A stretch of DNA of 57,673 bases from Candidatus Zhuqueibacterota bacterium (GTDB lineage Bacteria; Zhuqueibacterota; Zhuqueibacteria; Residuimicrobiales; Oceaniaggregativiventaceae): NCBI GenBank assembly GCA_014728115.1, contig WJME01000042.1:1-57673 (forward strand), given 5' to 3'. The notes under the pieces are model-generated. The model worked only from the letters and a program-made list of their open reading frames with translations. It had not been told where the DNA came from and made no database searches. Both the position numbers and the translations under genes were made by a program. Shown piece after piece: positions 1-9,026 of this stretch. Within the stretch, counting starts at the first letter, position 1. Each line of letters starts with the position of its first letter.

Positions 1-417
1 CCCCCATCCCATGAAACAATATGGATTCATTCTTTCGATCTGTCCCATGGGCTCAACATCTCTGCCGGTTTGTGCGATGAACCGATGCACAGGGTGTTGC
101 CAGCTGGCTCGAACTCTTGCCATAATGTCTTCATCATAGGCATAGAGTATGCCTCCCGCGACCACTATCCCCCCGAGCTGTATTGCGCTTTTTTTGTTTA
201 TCCGCGCGGGTGCACTGAGAAGGGTCCAGAAATCACGGATCGTGTTTGTGGTCGTCTCTTTGATCGTGTGAGGCAGATATACCACCCCGTTTTTAAGACT
301 ATCCCAGGACATCACTTGAATAAATGCCTGGCTGGAGCAGGAATCGACAGAATGCCCTGCCTGGCACGGCAGGGCACATAAAAAGAGGGTCATCAATACT
401 ATGACAATGCGAATCAT
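1..417 (-). CDS. Probable PAP2-superfamily phosphatase, N-terminal part (runs off left edge)
   Basis: An open frame of 139 codons starts at ATG 417 on the minus strand and stays open to base 1, so the gene is cut by the window edge. The first 20 residues (MIRIVIVLMTLFLCALPCQA) read as a secretory signal peptide. The next part, with DFWTLLSAPARINKK followed by a hydrophobic stretch and YAYDEDIMARV, resembles the N-terminal leader of FCB-group membrane PAP2 phosphatases, where a helix precedes the catalytic core. The catalytic motifs would lie outside the window, so the family call is tentative. The start is 15 bases after the stop of the sugar transporter on the same strand, which suggests co-transcription. 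No strong ribosome binding site is visible, so translation may be coupled to the upstream gene. Confidence 0.45.
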   Translation of the reverse strand, partial: MIRIVIVLMTLFLCALPCQAGHSVDSCSSQAFIQVMSWDSLKNGVVYLPHTIKETTTNTIRDFWTLLSAPARINKKSAIQLGGIVVAGGILYAYDEDIMARVRASWQHPVHRFIAQTGRDVEPMGQIERMNPYCFMGWG

Positions 418-431
418 TTCAAGGATCAGGT

Positions 432-1769
432 TTATTCCGTGACCATTTCTTTTTGGATTTCCTCGAGAGATTTACCTTTTGTCTCGGGAAACCAGATTTT
501 GACCACAAAAAATTGTACCATCATAGAGACAGAAAAAACCAGAAAGGCGATACCCCCTCCGGTTTCGCCATATTCAGCGATCACAGGAAAGAGCCATGAA
601 ATCAGGGCCGCCATAAACCAGTGTGAAAAGCTGCCAAAGGCCTGGCCCTTGGCTCGAACTCGATTGGGAAAGACTTCGGCAATATAGACCCAGATCACAG
701 CGCCCTGAGAGAGCCCGAAAAAGGCGATGAATCCTAACAAGCTGACAAGAACAATCGTGCCGCCGGGATTGGGGGATAAAAAGTTCAATCCCACAATGCC
801 AAGAAACAGGATCATGCCCAGAGAACCTGTGATGAGAAGTTTTTTGCGTCCAAAAAAATCAATGACAGACATGGCAATAATAGTAAAAACCAGATTGGTG
901 ACTCCCACGGAAACAGCCTGAAACATGGCTGAATCACTGCTGTATCCTGCCATCTCAAATATACGAGGTGCAAAATACATAATGGCGTTGATGCCCGACA
1001 TTTGGTTGAAAAATGCGAGCAGAAAAGCCAGCATAATGGGTTTCCGGTATTTGGATTGAAAAAGCGTTTCATCTTGGCGGGTCGTAGCAGATCTCACCGA
1101 GTCGATGATTTGATTCAACACCTGTTCAGGATTGGGAGTGGCCAGTCTGCTCAACAGTGCCCGGGCATCATCGATACGATCTTTGATCACCAGCCAGCGC
1201 GGAGTTGCCGGAATGGGGATAAGAAGGATCAGAAACAAAAGAGCAGGGATCGCCTCGATCCCAAGCATATAGCGCCAGCCTTCTGTTGCAATGTATTGAG
1301 AGATCAAATAGTTGGAGAAAAACGCCACGAGAATACCTGTCACGACATTAAACTGAAACAAGCCGACCAGTCTGCCGCGCAGGTTCGCATGGGCGATTTC
1401 TGCGATGTACATAGGTCCGATCACGGAGGATGCGCCTACGCCCAGGCCCCCCAAGAAACGATAGATCATAAATCCATACCAATTGCTGGTAAGGGCCGAC
1501 CCCAGGGCAGACACCATGTAGAGCAAGGCAATGACAATCAAAGCTTGTTTTCTTCCAAAAACATCAGCGGGTTTGCCGGCAACCAGTGCCCCGATAACCG
1601 TGCCGATCAACGCCATCGCTACTGTCAGTCCATGCCAGAAACCCGAATGTTGAAACAATTCCTGAATGGATTTTTCGGCGCCCGAAATGACCGCCGTATC
1701 AAAGCCAAAAAGAAAGCCTCCGAGTGCAGCCACAATCGAAGCATAAAATACATACCCGCGTCCTCTCAT
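432..1769 (-). CDS. Sugar-porter family MFS transporter
   Basis: A 445-residue, twelve-helix permease of the sugar porter family (XylE/GLUT-like), expected to bring a monosaccharide across the inner membrane with protons. It opens with GFLFGFDTAVISGA, the usual first-helix motif. It has the loop motif GRKQ after helix 2, R-x-GLGVGA with PMYIAEIA in helix 4, PATPRWLV in place of the common PESPRWL after helix 6, QMSGINAIMYFAPRIF in helix 7, and the terminal PETKGKSLEEI. Length is normal. AGGAG lies five bases before ATG 1769, fixing the start. It is divergent from the GH15 gene at 1964, and the 194-base gap should hold both promoters. Substrate cannot be read from sequence; glucose or xylose are likely candidates given the family. 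Confidence 0.93.
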   Translation of the reverse strand: MRGRGYVFYASIVAALGGFLFGFDTAVISGAEKSIQELFQHSGFWHGLTVAMALIGTVIGALVAGKPADVFGRKQALIVIALLYMVSALGSALTSNWYGFMIYRFLGGLGVGASSVIGPMYIAEIAHANLRGRLVGLFQFNVVTGILVAFFSNYLISQYIATEGWRYMLGIEAIPALLFLILLIPIPATPRWLVIKDRIDDARALLSRLATPNPEQVLNQIIDSVRSATTRQDETLFQSKYRKPIMLAFLLAFFNQMSGINAIMYFAPRIFEMAGYSSDSAMFQAVSVGVTNLVFTIIAMSVIDFFGRKKLLITGSLGMILFLGIVGLNFLSPNPGGTIVLVSLLGFIAFFGLSQGAVIWVYIAEVFPNRVRAKGQAFGSFSHWFMAALISWLFPVIAEYGETGGGIAFLVFSVSMMVQFFVVKIWFPETKGKSLEEIQKEMVTE

Positions 1770-1963
1770 GCTCTACTCCTATCTGTTTCTCTCGAGTCAA
1801 AATCTCAGAATAGCACTTAAAGATAGTAAAAATTTCCAGATATCCAAGAAATTGATTTGTTTTATAGAAATTTCATCCGGCCAAAGCGATTGATTGAAAT
1901 TTCAGCCCTGGCAATGTCGTTATTGATACAAACTGACTCGAGAATTTTACAGAGGCGGCCTTT

Positions 1964-3781
1964 ATGTATCATCCCATTGAAAACTATGGTATTATCGGAG
2001 ATATGCATACCTCAGCGCTCATCGGCCTGAACGGGAGTATCGATTGGCTTTGTTTTCCCCATTTCGATTCTCCAACCATTTTTGCTGCCATTCTGGATGA
2101 TAAAAAAGGGGGGTGGTTTCGTATCGAAACCGACCCGACTGCACGTCAGAAACAATTTTACCTGCCAGAGACGAATGTTCTGGTGACCCGCTTTTTGGCC
2201 AGGGACGGTGTTCTTGAAATCATCGACTATATGCCCATATTTCCTCATGATGTACAGGAAACACACCATCACCAGCTGATCCGGCATATCAAAGTGGTGC
2301 GGGGAACCATGTCTTTTCACATTGAGTGCAAACCCGCTTTTGACTATGCCCGCCAGGACCACAAACTGGTCATCAATAACAATATCGCGAGATTCGATAG
2401 CCCGGATCTCGATTTACAATTGGCTGCGACGCGAAAATTAGAGGCCCGTGAGGGTGCGGCTATCGCCGATTTTACTTTAGACGAAGGTGAAGAAGAGACT
2501 TTTGTTCTCGAACGCGATGGCCGTGACAGGTCACCTGAACAGCTTGCCAACCTTCATCAAGAACTATTGCATAAAACAATCCGGTATTGGCAGGGTTGGT
2601 TGTCTCACAGCAGCTATCAGGGACGCTGGCGTGAAACGGTTGACCGGTCCGCACTGCTGTTAAAGTTGCTGACATTTCAGCCAACCGGGGCGATCGTGGC
2701 GGCTCCGACAACCAGTCTTCCGGAGGAGATCGGTGGAGAGCGCAATTGGGATTATCGCTATACATGGATCCGTGATGCAGCGTTTACCTTGTATGGCCTT
2801 TTGCGCATCGGATTTACCGAAGAAGCATCCCGTTTTATGCACTGGATTGAAGAACGATGTCATGAACTCGATCCTGATGGTTCGTTACAGATCATGTATG
2901 GGCTGGACGGCCACCACAACCTGACTGAAAAACATCTCGATCATCTCAATGGCTATCGTGATTCAAAACCCGTGCGTATCGGCAATGGAGCGTATAACCA
3001 GTTGCAGCTTGACATCTATGGGGAACTCATGGATACGGTTTACCTATACAACAAGTATGGCAGTCCGATTTCTTTTGATCTCTGGCAGCAACTCACGCGG
3101 TTGCTGGACTATGTTTGCGACCACTGGCAAGAGCCGGATGAGGGGATCTGGGAAGTGCGCAGTGGCAAACAGCGATTCGTCTATTCCATGCTCATGTGCT
3201 GGGTCGCCCTGGACAGAGGGTTACGGCTTGCTCAAAAGCGTTCTTTTCCCGCAGACCTCGACAAATGGCTCAAGGTTCGTAATCAAATCTATCATACTAT
3301 TATGGATAAAGGATGGAGCCAGCATAGAAAAGCCTTTGTGCAATACATTGATTCCAATACCCTGGATGCGTCTACGCTGATTATGCCTCTGGTCTTTTTT
3401 GTCTCTCCTTCGGATCCACGGATGCTGCAGACGATCGATGCCATCAACAAATCCCCTGACAAAGGTGGCCTGGTCGCGGACAGTCTGGTTTATCGCTATA
3501 ATACCAAAGAGTCTTATGACGGCGTGAGCGGAGAAGAGGGGACATTTAATATGTGTACCTTTTGGCTCGTAGAGGCTCTTACCCGTGCCGGACGGTTTGA
3601 TTCTCGTCGCTTGCGTGAGGCCAGGCTGATGTTTGAAAAAATGCTGGGGTATGCCAACCATGTGGGACTTTATGCCGAAGAGATCGGCCCCTGTGGTGAA
3701 GCGCTGGGCAACTATCCCCAGGCCTTTACACATCTTTCTCTGATCAGTGCTGCCTTTAATCTCAACCGGACATTGGGCTAG
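1964..3781 (+). CDS. Glycoside hydrolase family 15 protein (glucoamylase/trehalase-like)
   Basis: A 605-residue cytoplasmic enzyme without signal peptide. An N-terminal beta-sandwich (about residues 1-220, starting [14 protein letters not shown] and [13 protein letters not shown]) is followed by an (alpha/alpha)6 barrel. [12 protein letters not shown] near residue 260 is the substrate-binding signature. GIWEVRS near 395 holds the expected general acid Glu, and [16 protein letters not shown] near 522 holds the general base Glu. Family members hydrolyse terminal alpha-glucosidic bonds in maltodextrins or trehalose and release glucose; which substrate applies here cannot be told. Length matches the bacterial family. 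A purine-rich GAGGCGG precedes the ATG. It may work with the divergent sugar transporter. Confidence in the family is high and in the substrate low. Confidence 0.92.
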   Translation: MYHPIENYGIIGDMHTSALIGLNGSIDWLCFPHFDSPTIFAAILDDKKGGWFRIETDPTARQKQFYLPETNVLVTRFLARDGVLEIIDYMPIFPHDVQETHHHQLIRHIKVVRGTMSFHIECKPAFDYARQDHKLVINNNIARFDSPDLDLQLAATRKLEAREGAAIADFTLDEGEEETFVLERDGRDRSPEQLANLHQELLHKTIRYWQGWLSHSSYQGRWRETVDRSALLLKLLTFQPTGAIVAAPTTSLPEEIGGERNWDYRYTWIRDAAFTLYGLLRIGFTEEASRFMHWIEERCHELDPDGSLQIMYGLDGHHNLTEKHLDHLNGYRDSKPVRIGNGAYNQLQLDIYGELMDTVYLYNKYGSPISFDLWQQLTRLLDYVCDHWQEPDEGIWEVRSGKQRFVYSMLMCWVALDRGLRLAQKRSFPADLDKWLKVRNQIYHTIMDKGWSQHRKAFVQYIDSNTLDASTLIMPLVFFVSPSDPRMLQTIDAINKSPDKGGLVADSLVYRYNTKESYDGVSGEEGTFNMCTFWLVEALTRAGRFDSRRLREARLMFEKMLGYANHVGLYAEEIGPCGEALGNYPQAFTHLSLISAAFNLNRTLG

Positions 3782-4016
3782 ATCGTTCGCATTATCTTGT
3801 TGTTGTTCTAAAGGACTTTTGGGGAGCTGCAAGAGCACTCTAGAGATCTTGCACAGATTGTTCTGTCTGGGTTAACTTTAGGGTTTGTGCTCTATGCAAT
3901 AATTTAATTCATTCATCCCGCCTTTTTTGGCCTGCTATTAAAAAAAGCAATTGTGTCTGATTAATTATTTTTATATGTTTAGTCTCTGTCCAGTTATCCT
4001 GCCAAAAGGGAAAAGT

Positions 4017-5525
4017 ATGAAAAAATCATTATCAAAGCAATGGATGCATTCTACGGGATTTATTACGCTTCTCGTTGTCCTGCGAACCCTGATCGGGTGG
4101 CACTTTTTGTACGAAGGGCTGGCCAAATTTTTCAGTCCGGAATGGAGTTCTGCCAGCTATTTGATTCTGTCTCGATGGCTGTTTGCCGATTTTTTCCACT
4201 GGATTGCCGCCAATCCAACTGCCCTCGCTATAGCAGATGGGTTGAATATCATTGGGTTGATTATGATCGGTCTTGCGCTGATGACCGGAGTATGGGCGCG
4301 ATGGGCCAGTATGGCGGGAATGCTTTTACTGGGCTTGTATTATATCAGCAATCCGCCGTTTATCGGATTCGAATATGGCATGCCGACCGAAGGACACTAT
4401 CTAGTGGTCAATAAAAATTTGGTCGAACTCGCTGCACTGGGATTGTTTGCTTTTCTACCATCCCATTATTTACCGGGCCTGGGCCGTTTAATGAGTCATT
4501 TCTGGCAGAGCTATAAAGCATCGCCCCAGACCGAGCCTGTCGATAACAGTAAACGAGAGCTGGTAAAAAATCTTGCCATTGTGCCGGTTCTGGGCGGATT
4601 CGTCTATGCTGTTTTGAAAAAACAAGGTTACTTTAGTCAGGAAGAAGCACAATTACAAGAGGTCGATGCCGTTACCAGCGCCACCATGAAAAGTTTTAAT
4701 TTTTCCAGTCTGCAAGATCTTCAGGGAGAGATGCCCAGGTCCAAGATAAAAGAGGTGGAATTGTCGCGTTTAATCCTGGGAGGAAATCTCATCGGCGGCT
4801 GGGCCCATGCCAGAGATCTGATCTATGCCTCCAGCCTTGTCAGGGCCTATCACAGCGAAGCCAAAATCTTTGAAACATTCATGTTGGCTGAGCGCTGCGG
4901 AGTCAATACAGTGTTGACCAATCCCTTGCTTTGCAATGTGATCAACAAATACTGGCAGCAAAAACTCGGCAAGATTCAATTTATTTCTGATTGTGGTGGC
5001 AAAGACTTGTTGGCGATGATACAAAAATCCATCGATAATGGTGCTTGTGCCTGTTATATACAAGGTGGGGTGGCAGATACACTGGTCGCTGAAGGAAAAT
5101 TCGATCTGATGAACCAGGCTCTCGAGCTTATCTGGCAAAATGGCCTGCCTGCCGGCATCGGAGGGCATCGTATCGAGACGATAAAGTCCAGTGTGAACGC
5201 CGGACTGGTACCAGATTTTTGGATGAAAACGCTGCACTCACACGACTATTGGTCTGCCGAACATCGACGTGAACATGACAATGTATGGTGTTATGATCCG
5301 CAACAGACGATTGAATTCATGGAGTCTCTGCCTCAACCCTGGATTGCCTTTAAAACCCTTGCTGCCGGTGCTATTTCACCGGAACAAGGATTTAGGTATG
5401 CATTTAATCATGGCGCCGATTTTATCTGTGTCGGGATGTATGATTTTCAGATGGTCGATGATGTAAATCTGGCGTGTAACATTTTGTCTCAGCCAATCCA
5501 ACGCAATCGACCCTGGCGTGCCTAA
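4017..5525 (+). CDS. DoxX-family membrane domain fused to a TIM-barrel-like domain
   Basis: A 502-residue protein. Residues 1-160 hold four hydrophobic helices with VLRTLIGWHFLYEGLAKFF and a later NKNLVELAALGLFAF, as in the DoxX/DoxD family, small membrane subunits linked to quinone or thiosulfate oxidation. After a linker helix (about 185-205), residues 240-500 look like a TIM-barrel protein of the aldo/keto-reductase or PLP-barrel kind: SRLILGGNLIGGWAHARDL, VNTVLTNPLLCNVI, GLPAGIGGHRIET, and an ending FAFNHG-like repeat with ICVGMYDFQMVDD. I know the second domain only as a conserved protein of Planctomycetes-like and FCB genomes without assigned activity. An upstream in-frame ATG at 3951 lacks a ribosome binding site, while GGGAAAAG precedes ATG 4017. 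The fusion suggests the barrel is tethered to the cytoplasmic face of the membrane. Confidence 0.75.
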   Translation: MKKSLSKQWMHSTGFITLLVVLRTLIGWHFLYEGLAKFFSPEWSSASYLILSRWLFADFFHWIAANPTALAIADGLNIIGLIMIGLALMTGVWARWASMAGMLLLGLYYISNPPFIGFEYGMPTEGHYLVVNKNLVELAALGLFAFLPSHYLPGLGRLMSHFWQSYKASPQTEPVDNSKRELVKNLAIVPVLGGFVYAVLKKQGYFSQEEAQLQEVDAVTSATMKSFNFSSLQDLQGEMPRSKIKEVELSRLILGGNLIGGWAHARDLIYASSLVRAYHSEAKIFETFMLAERCGVNTVLTNPLLCNVINKYWQQKLGKIQFISDCGGKDLLAMIQKSIDNGACACYIQGGVADTLVAEGKFDLMNQALELIWQNGLPAGIGGHRIETIKSSVNAGLVPDFWMKTLHSHDYWSAEHRREHDNVWCYDPQQTIEFMESLPQPWIAFKTLAAGAISPEQGFRYAFNHGADFICVGMYDFQMVDDVNLACNILSQPIQRNRPWRA

Positions 5526-5556
5526 CCCGTTTACAGCTGGAAAGTAAATCCAAATA

Positions 5557-6402
5557 ATGCTTGAAAGGATTTTTATCAGATTCTATAAATTATTTCTACT
5601 TTTTATATTCGCCTTTTCCTGTTGGGCGTTGGTCCATTGTAAAGGGAAATGGAAAACACCCCTCGAGTTCAAGGATCCCGATCCTGTTGGTTTACTGTTC
5701 ACTGAAGATTTTGAAACCGGAAAATTTTCCTCTTATTGGCGATTCTCCGGCAATGCACCTCAAGTCGATTCCAGTCGGGCCCGGTCCGGACGATTTTCCA
5801 TGAAAACCGTCCTCGACCGTGATACCAGCACCATTGCCCACCGCACCGAAGTCGCCGGACCGGAAGCTGAACTGCACCATGAATACTGGTACGGTTTCAG
5901 TATCTATCTGCCTGAAACATATCTCCAGGACAAGATATGGGAGGTGGTGGCGCAATGGCATGGTCAGCCGGATTTCGATATCGGTGAGGACTGGCGTCTG
6001 CCGGTTCTCTCTTTGAGAACCGAACGCGGGATTTGGCGCCTGTTTAATACCTGGGACAAAAAACGCAATACTTTTGTCGATGGCATACCGGTTTATGGCG
6101 AGACAGAGATTATCGAGCTCGGCGCGTATGAAACCGGCGTCTGGACGGACTGGGTGATCCATGTGCGCTGGTCGTATTCTCCTTTTGGATTCCTGCGGGT
6201 CTGGAAGAACGGCGAATTGGTTGTAGAAAAGATCGGGCCCAATTGCTATAATGACGAAAAGGGGCCTTATTTCAAGATGGGACTCTATAAAGGATGGGCA
6301 GATCCCAATATAGAGTGTGATGCAGTGTGTCGACGCGTGCTTTATCATGATGCATTCCGCATGGCAGGCAATGCCGGATCTTTTGAAATGGTCATGCCCT
6401 AG
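5557..6402 (+). CDS. Secreted polysaccharide lyase / heparin-lyase-I-like jelly-roll protein
   Basis: A 281-residue protein with an N-terminal hydrophobic segment (FYKLFLLFIFAFSCWAL) that should export it. The rest looks like the beta-jelly-roll of the polysaccharide lyase superfamily (glucuronan lyase and heparin-lyase-I-like): LFTEDFETGKFSSYWRF at the start, RTEVAGPEAELHHEYWYGFSIYLP, VAQWHGQPDF, and a late YFKMGLYKGWAD. Basic and aromatic residues in the WHGQ and KMGLYK motifs line the groove in this superfamily. The substrate is probably an acidic polysaccharide, but this is not shown by the sequence. A Cys at residue 29 (VHC) could be lipidated, but the preceding His makes a poor lipobox. 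It lies 32 bases after the DoxX fusion gene; a GGAAAG stands 13 bases before the start, slightly far. Confidence 0.65.
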   Translation: MLERIFIRFYKLFLLFIFAFSCWALVHCKGKWKTPLEFKDPDPVGLLFTEDFETGKFSSYWRFSGNAPQVDSSRARSGRFSMKTVLDRDTSTIAHRTEVAGPEAELHHEYWYGFSIYLPETYLQDKIWEVVAQWHGQPDFDIGEDWRLPVLSLRTERGIWRLFNTWDKKRNTFVDGIPVYGETEIIELGAYETGVWTDWVIHVRWSYSPFGFLRVWKNGELVVEKIGPNCYNDEKGPYFKMGLYKGWADPNIECDAVCRRVLYHDAFRMAGNAGSFEMVMP

Positions 6403-6881
6403 TTCTCCCCGAGTATCCACGAATAACCCAAAGTAAAAACCTTAATCATAAATATTTTTAACTTTATGGGCTCCCCTTCGTGATCTTGGTAAATTTATAA
6501 AATTGTTATTTATAGATTTTCCAAACTTCTTATTCTTAAATGTATGAATAATGCAGGTCTCACGTTCCGATTCTCCTCCGAGCTTGCCTGTTTTTACCTG
6601 AATGTTTTAGGAACACAAAAAACTAATCCTGGTCATCAAAATTAAGAGTTTTGTCCATTAAGGCTTGCTGGTCTTGGTGAATTTTCTTTTTCTCGATACA
6701 TCAATGTGCAGATCAAGTGCTACATAATTTCAGGGGGGTGACTTTTGCTGCAATTTACTGTATCTATCCCACCTGTGACAATCTATTACAATTTTTTACT
6801 GGATTTATCTCTTTTATTGACTTATTATAGGCCTTAAATTGACGAATTATACCCCTTGGACTATTCTTTCTGGAGAATGCA
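6403..6881. other. Intergenic region before the propeller gene train
   Basis: This 479-base AT-rich stretch has no convincing gene on either strand. It must contain the promoter for the long plus-strand train that starts at 6882. A TTGACT near 6817 and a TTGACG near 6839 could be promoter elements, but neither has a well-placed second hexamer, so I do not call one. A GGAG at 6872-6875 is the ribosome binding site of the next gene. Confidence 0.4.
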
Positions 6882-8132
6882 ATGGCTCAGTTTAAATCAA
6901 AAATTTTGACTGTTTTTCTTGTTATGCTCTTTCCTGTGCTGATGTTTGCCGCTGATTGGCCACAATTTCGAGGGTTGAATCGGGATGGAATCTCTCCGGA
7001 GACTGGATTACTCGAACAATGGCAGCCTGACGGTCCTAAACTGATTTGGTCAACTGAAATTCTGGGTTCCGGCTTTTCTTCACCGTCGATCGCCAATGGC
7101 AGAGTTTTTGTGACCGGCGAAATCGATGGCGAGGAAACCGTTTTTGCATTTGATCTTTCCGGCAAAGAGTTATGGAAAACAACATACGGGCCCATGTGGA
7201 AAGGATCCTATCCTGCGGTTCGTACCACCCCCACCGTGGATGGCTCCAATCTTTATGTGATTAGCGGTATGGGAAATATCGCCTGTATGGATGTACAGTC
7301 CGGTCAGATAAAATGGCAAGTCCAAGCTGTCGACAGGTTCAAAGGTGAATATGACAGGTGGGGCATTTCCGAATCTGCCCTGATCGTCGATGATATCGTC
7401 ATTGTGACCCCCGGAGGTCCGGATGCTTCTTTAGTCGGCTTGAATAAACAAACCGGCGCTACGGTATGGACGAGTAAAGGGTTAAGCGATAAAGCGAGCT
7501 ATTGTTCTCCTGTTCTGGTTGAGCGGGGAAACAAAAAAATTGTCGTGACCATGCTCGAGAATCATTTTGTCGGTGTCGACGCCAAAACAGGCAAGGTTTA
7601 TTGGAGTGATGCTTTTAGTGAATATCAGGATGATGCCAAATCCATCAATCCTGTTTCGCCAATCGTTCACAATGGTATGATTTATACAACCAGTGGCTAT
7701 GACGATGGTGGGGCAATGTATGAACTGTCCGCCGATGGTACCAGCGTAACTCGAAAATGGACAGACGCTACCCTGGATGTGCATATCGGAGGTGCGGTGC
7801 TCATAGATGGCATCATATATGGTTCTAATTGGGAAAATAATCGTAACGGGAACTGGGTTGCCTTGGACTGGCAGACCGGTACGACGCGATATGAGCACAA
7901 ATGGATCACAAAGGGAGCGATCATTGCCGCAGACGGCAAGCTCTATTGCTATGAAGAAAAAGACGGTAATTTCGGTCTTGTAAATGCGATCCCGGAAAAA
8001 TTCGATTTGATCTCTTCTTTTGAGATCACAAAGGGCTCCAAGCAGCACTGGGCTCATCCAGCGATCAGCGATGGCCGGCTCTATGTGAGGCATGGGGAAG
8101 CATTGATGGTCTATGATATCAAAGCCCAATAG
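6882..8132 (+). CDS. Exported PQQ-like beta-propeller protein A
   Basis: A 416-residue protein with a clear signal peptide (KILTVFLVMLFPVLMFA, cleavage near residue 23). The mature part begins DWPQFRG-NRDG and consists of repeated blades with the PQQ-like pattern of a hydrophobic strand followed by D-x-x-(S/T)-G-x-x-x-W, for example FDLSGKELWKTT, DVQSGQIKWQV and NKQTGATVWTS. This makes an eight-bladed or similar propeller in the periplasm or outer membrane space. PQQ dehydrogenase active-site features (adjacent cysteines, long catalytic insertions) are absent, so I read it as a binding or scaffold protein rather than an alcohol dehydrogenase. It is the first of three close paralogues (with 9027 and 10320), all ending in a shared RHGE-x-x-MVYDI-type tail. 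Confidence 0.85.
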   Translation: MAQFKSKILTVFLVMLFPVLMFAADWPQFRGLNRDGISPETGLLEQWQPDGPKLIWSTEILGSGFSSPSIANGRVFVTGEIDGEETVFAFDLSGKELWKTTYGPMWKGSYPAVRTTPTVDGSNLYVISGMGNIACMDVQSGQIKWQVQAVDRFKGEYDRWGISESALIVDDIVIVTPGGPDASLVGLNKQTGATVWTSKGLSDKASYCSPVLVERGNKKIVVTMLENHFVGVDAKTGKVYWSDAFSEYQDDAKSINPVSPIVHNGMIYTTSGYDDGGAMYELSADGTSVTRKWTDATLDVHIGGAVLIDGIIYGSNWENNRNGNWVALDWQTGTTRYEHKWITKGAIIAADGKLYCYEEKDGNFGLVNAIPEKFDLISSFEITKGSKQHWAHPAISDGRLYVRHGEALMVYDIKAQ

Positions 8133-8184
8133 GGCTGAATATTTTTCAGGTTTCGATTCTCAATCCTTTTTTCAGGGGAAGAGT

Positions 8185-8976
8185 ATGAATCGCAGATCTT
8201 TTTTGACAATTTCTGCATCCTCTCTGGCCTTGCCGGTTTTAGGTAGTGCCAGAGACCGGAAATTCGATGCCACCCGGTCACCTGAACTTTACGAGTGGCG
8301 CCAGTATCAAATATTGCCCGGTGCAGGTAAAAAGCGTTTCGAGACATTTATCAAAGACGCTGCCCTGCCTGCCTGGAATCGTTTCGGAATATCACCTGTA
8401 GGCGTTTTCAAGCCTGTCATAGGGAGTGATAGTCTTAATCTCTATATCCTTCTCGTACACAATTCCATCCACTCTGTCATGTCTCTTGAAAACGCACTTG
8501 CAAATGATGCCGAATATCTTTCCGCGGGACAAGACATTTTACAGTCAGGCGTTGATAATCCTGCAATCCTGCAGATGAACAGCTGGCTCTTGACAGCGTT
8601 CAGCCACTATCCCCGCGTACAGAAACCAGCGTTTCATCAGCTTACCGATCGTATTTATGAGCTGCGTATTTACAAGAGTCCGACCGAAATGGCACTGGAT
8701 CGAAAAATCGCCATGTTCAATCAGGGGAGTACGATCGACCTTTTTCAAAAGCTCAATCTCCATGCCATCTTTTACGGAAAAACCGTGATCGGGCATCAGC
8801 AGCCAAGCCTGATCTATATGATGGCGTTTCGAAATCTTGAAGACCGGGAAGCGAGCTGGAAACGGTTTGGACGATCAAGCGAATGGGAACTATTGCGCAA
8901 AGACGACCGTTTTATTGATAGTGTCTCCAGCACATCAAAGTTGATACTCTGTCCCACCGAGTATTCCCAAATTTAA
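8185..8976 (+). CDS. Tat-exported NIPSNAP-family protein
   Basis: A 263-residue protein. It begins MNRRSFLTISASSLALPVLG, a twin-arginine signal. Two dimeric alpha/beta-barrel (NIPSNAP-type) units follow: LYEWRQYQILPGAGKKRF-AALPAWNRFG around residues 35-75 and IYELRIYKSPTEMALDRKI from about 155, with LIYMMAFRNLEDREASWKRF further on. Biochemical roles in this family are poorly known; in FCB and planctomycete genomes exported versions are common beside sugar oxidoreductases. An in-frame ATG at 8113 overlaps the previous gene and has no ribosome site, whereas GGGGAAG precedes ATG 8185. The gene sits between two propeller paralogues, which suggests co-expression with them. Confidence 0.83.
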   Translation: MNRRSFLTISASSLALPVLGSARDRKFDATRSPELYEWRQYQILPGAGKKRFETFIKDAALPAWNRFGISPVGVFKPVIGSDSLNLYILLVHNSIHSVMSLENALANDAEYLSAGQDILQSGVDNPAILQMNSWLLTAFSHYPRVQKPAFHQLTDRIYELRIYKSPTEMALDRKIAMFNQGSTIDLFQKLNLHAIFYGKTVIGHQQPSLIYMMAFRNLEDREASWKRFGRSSEWELLRKDDRFIDSVSSTSKLILCPTEYSQI

Positions 8977-9026
8977 CCACGGCTGCCTTGAACTGTATGT
9001 AGTTTAGACCTTTAAGGAGGGGTTCC

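Noticed and set aside
1002..1820. Long plus-strand open frame (272 codons) opposite the sugar transporter
   Set aside because: It is antisense to a clear MFS gene, has no ribosome site and codes for an unlikely mix rich in Arg, His and Gln. The same reasoning removes similar antisense frames at 5692-6420, 9252-9998, 12111-12764 and 46521-47201.
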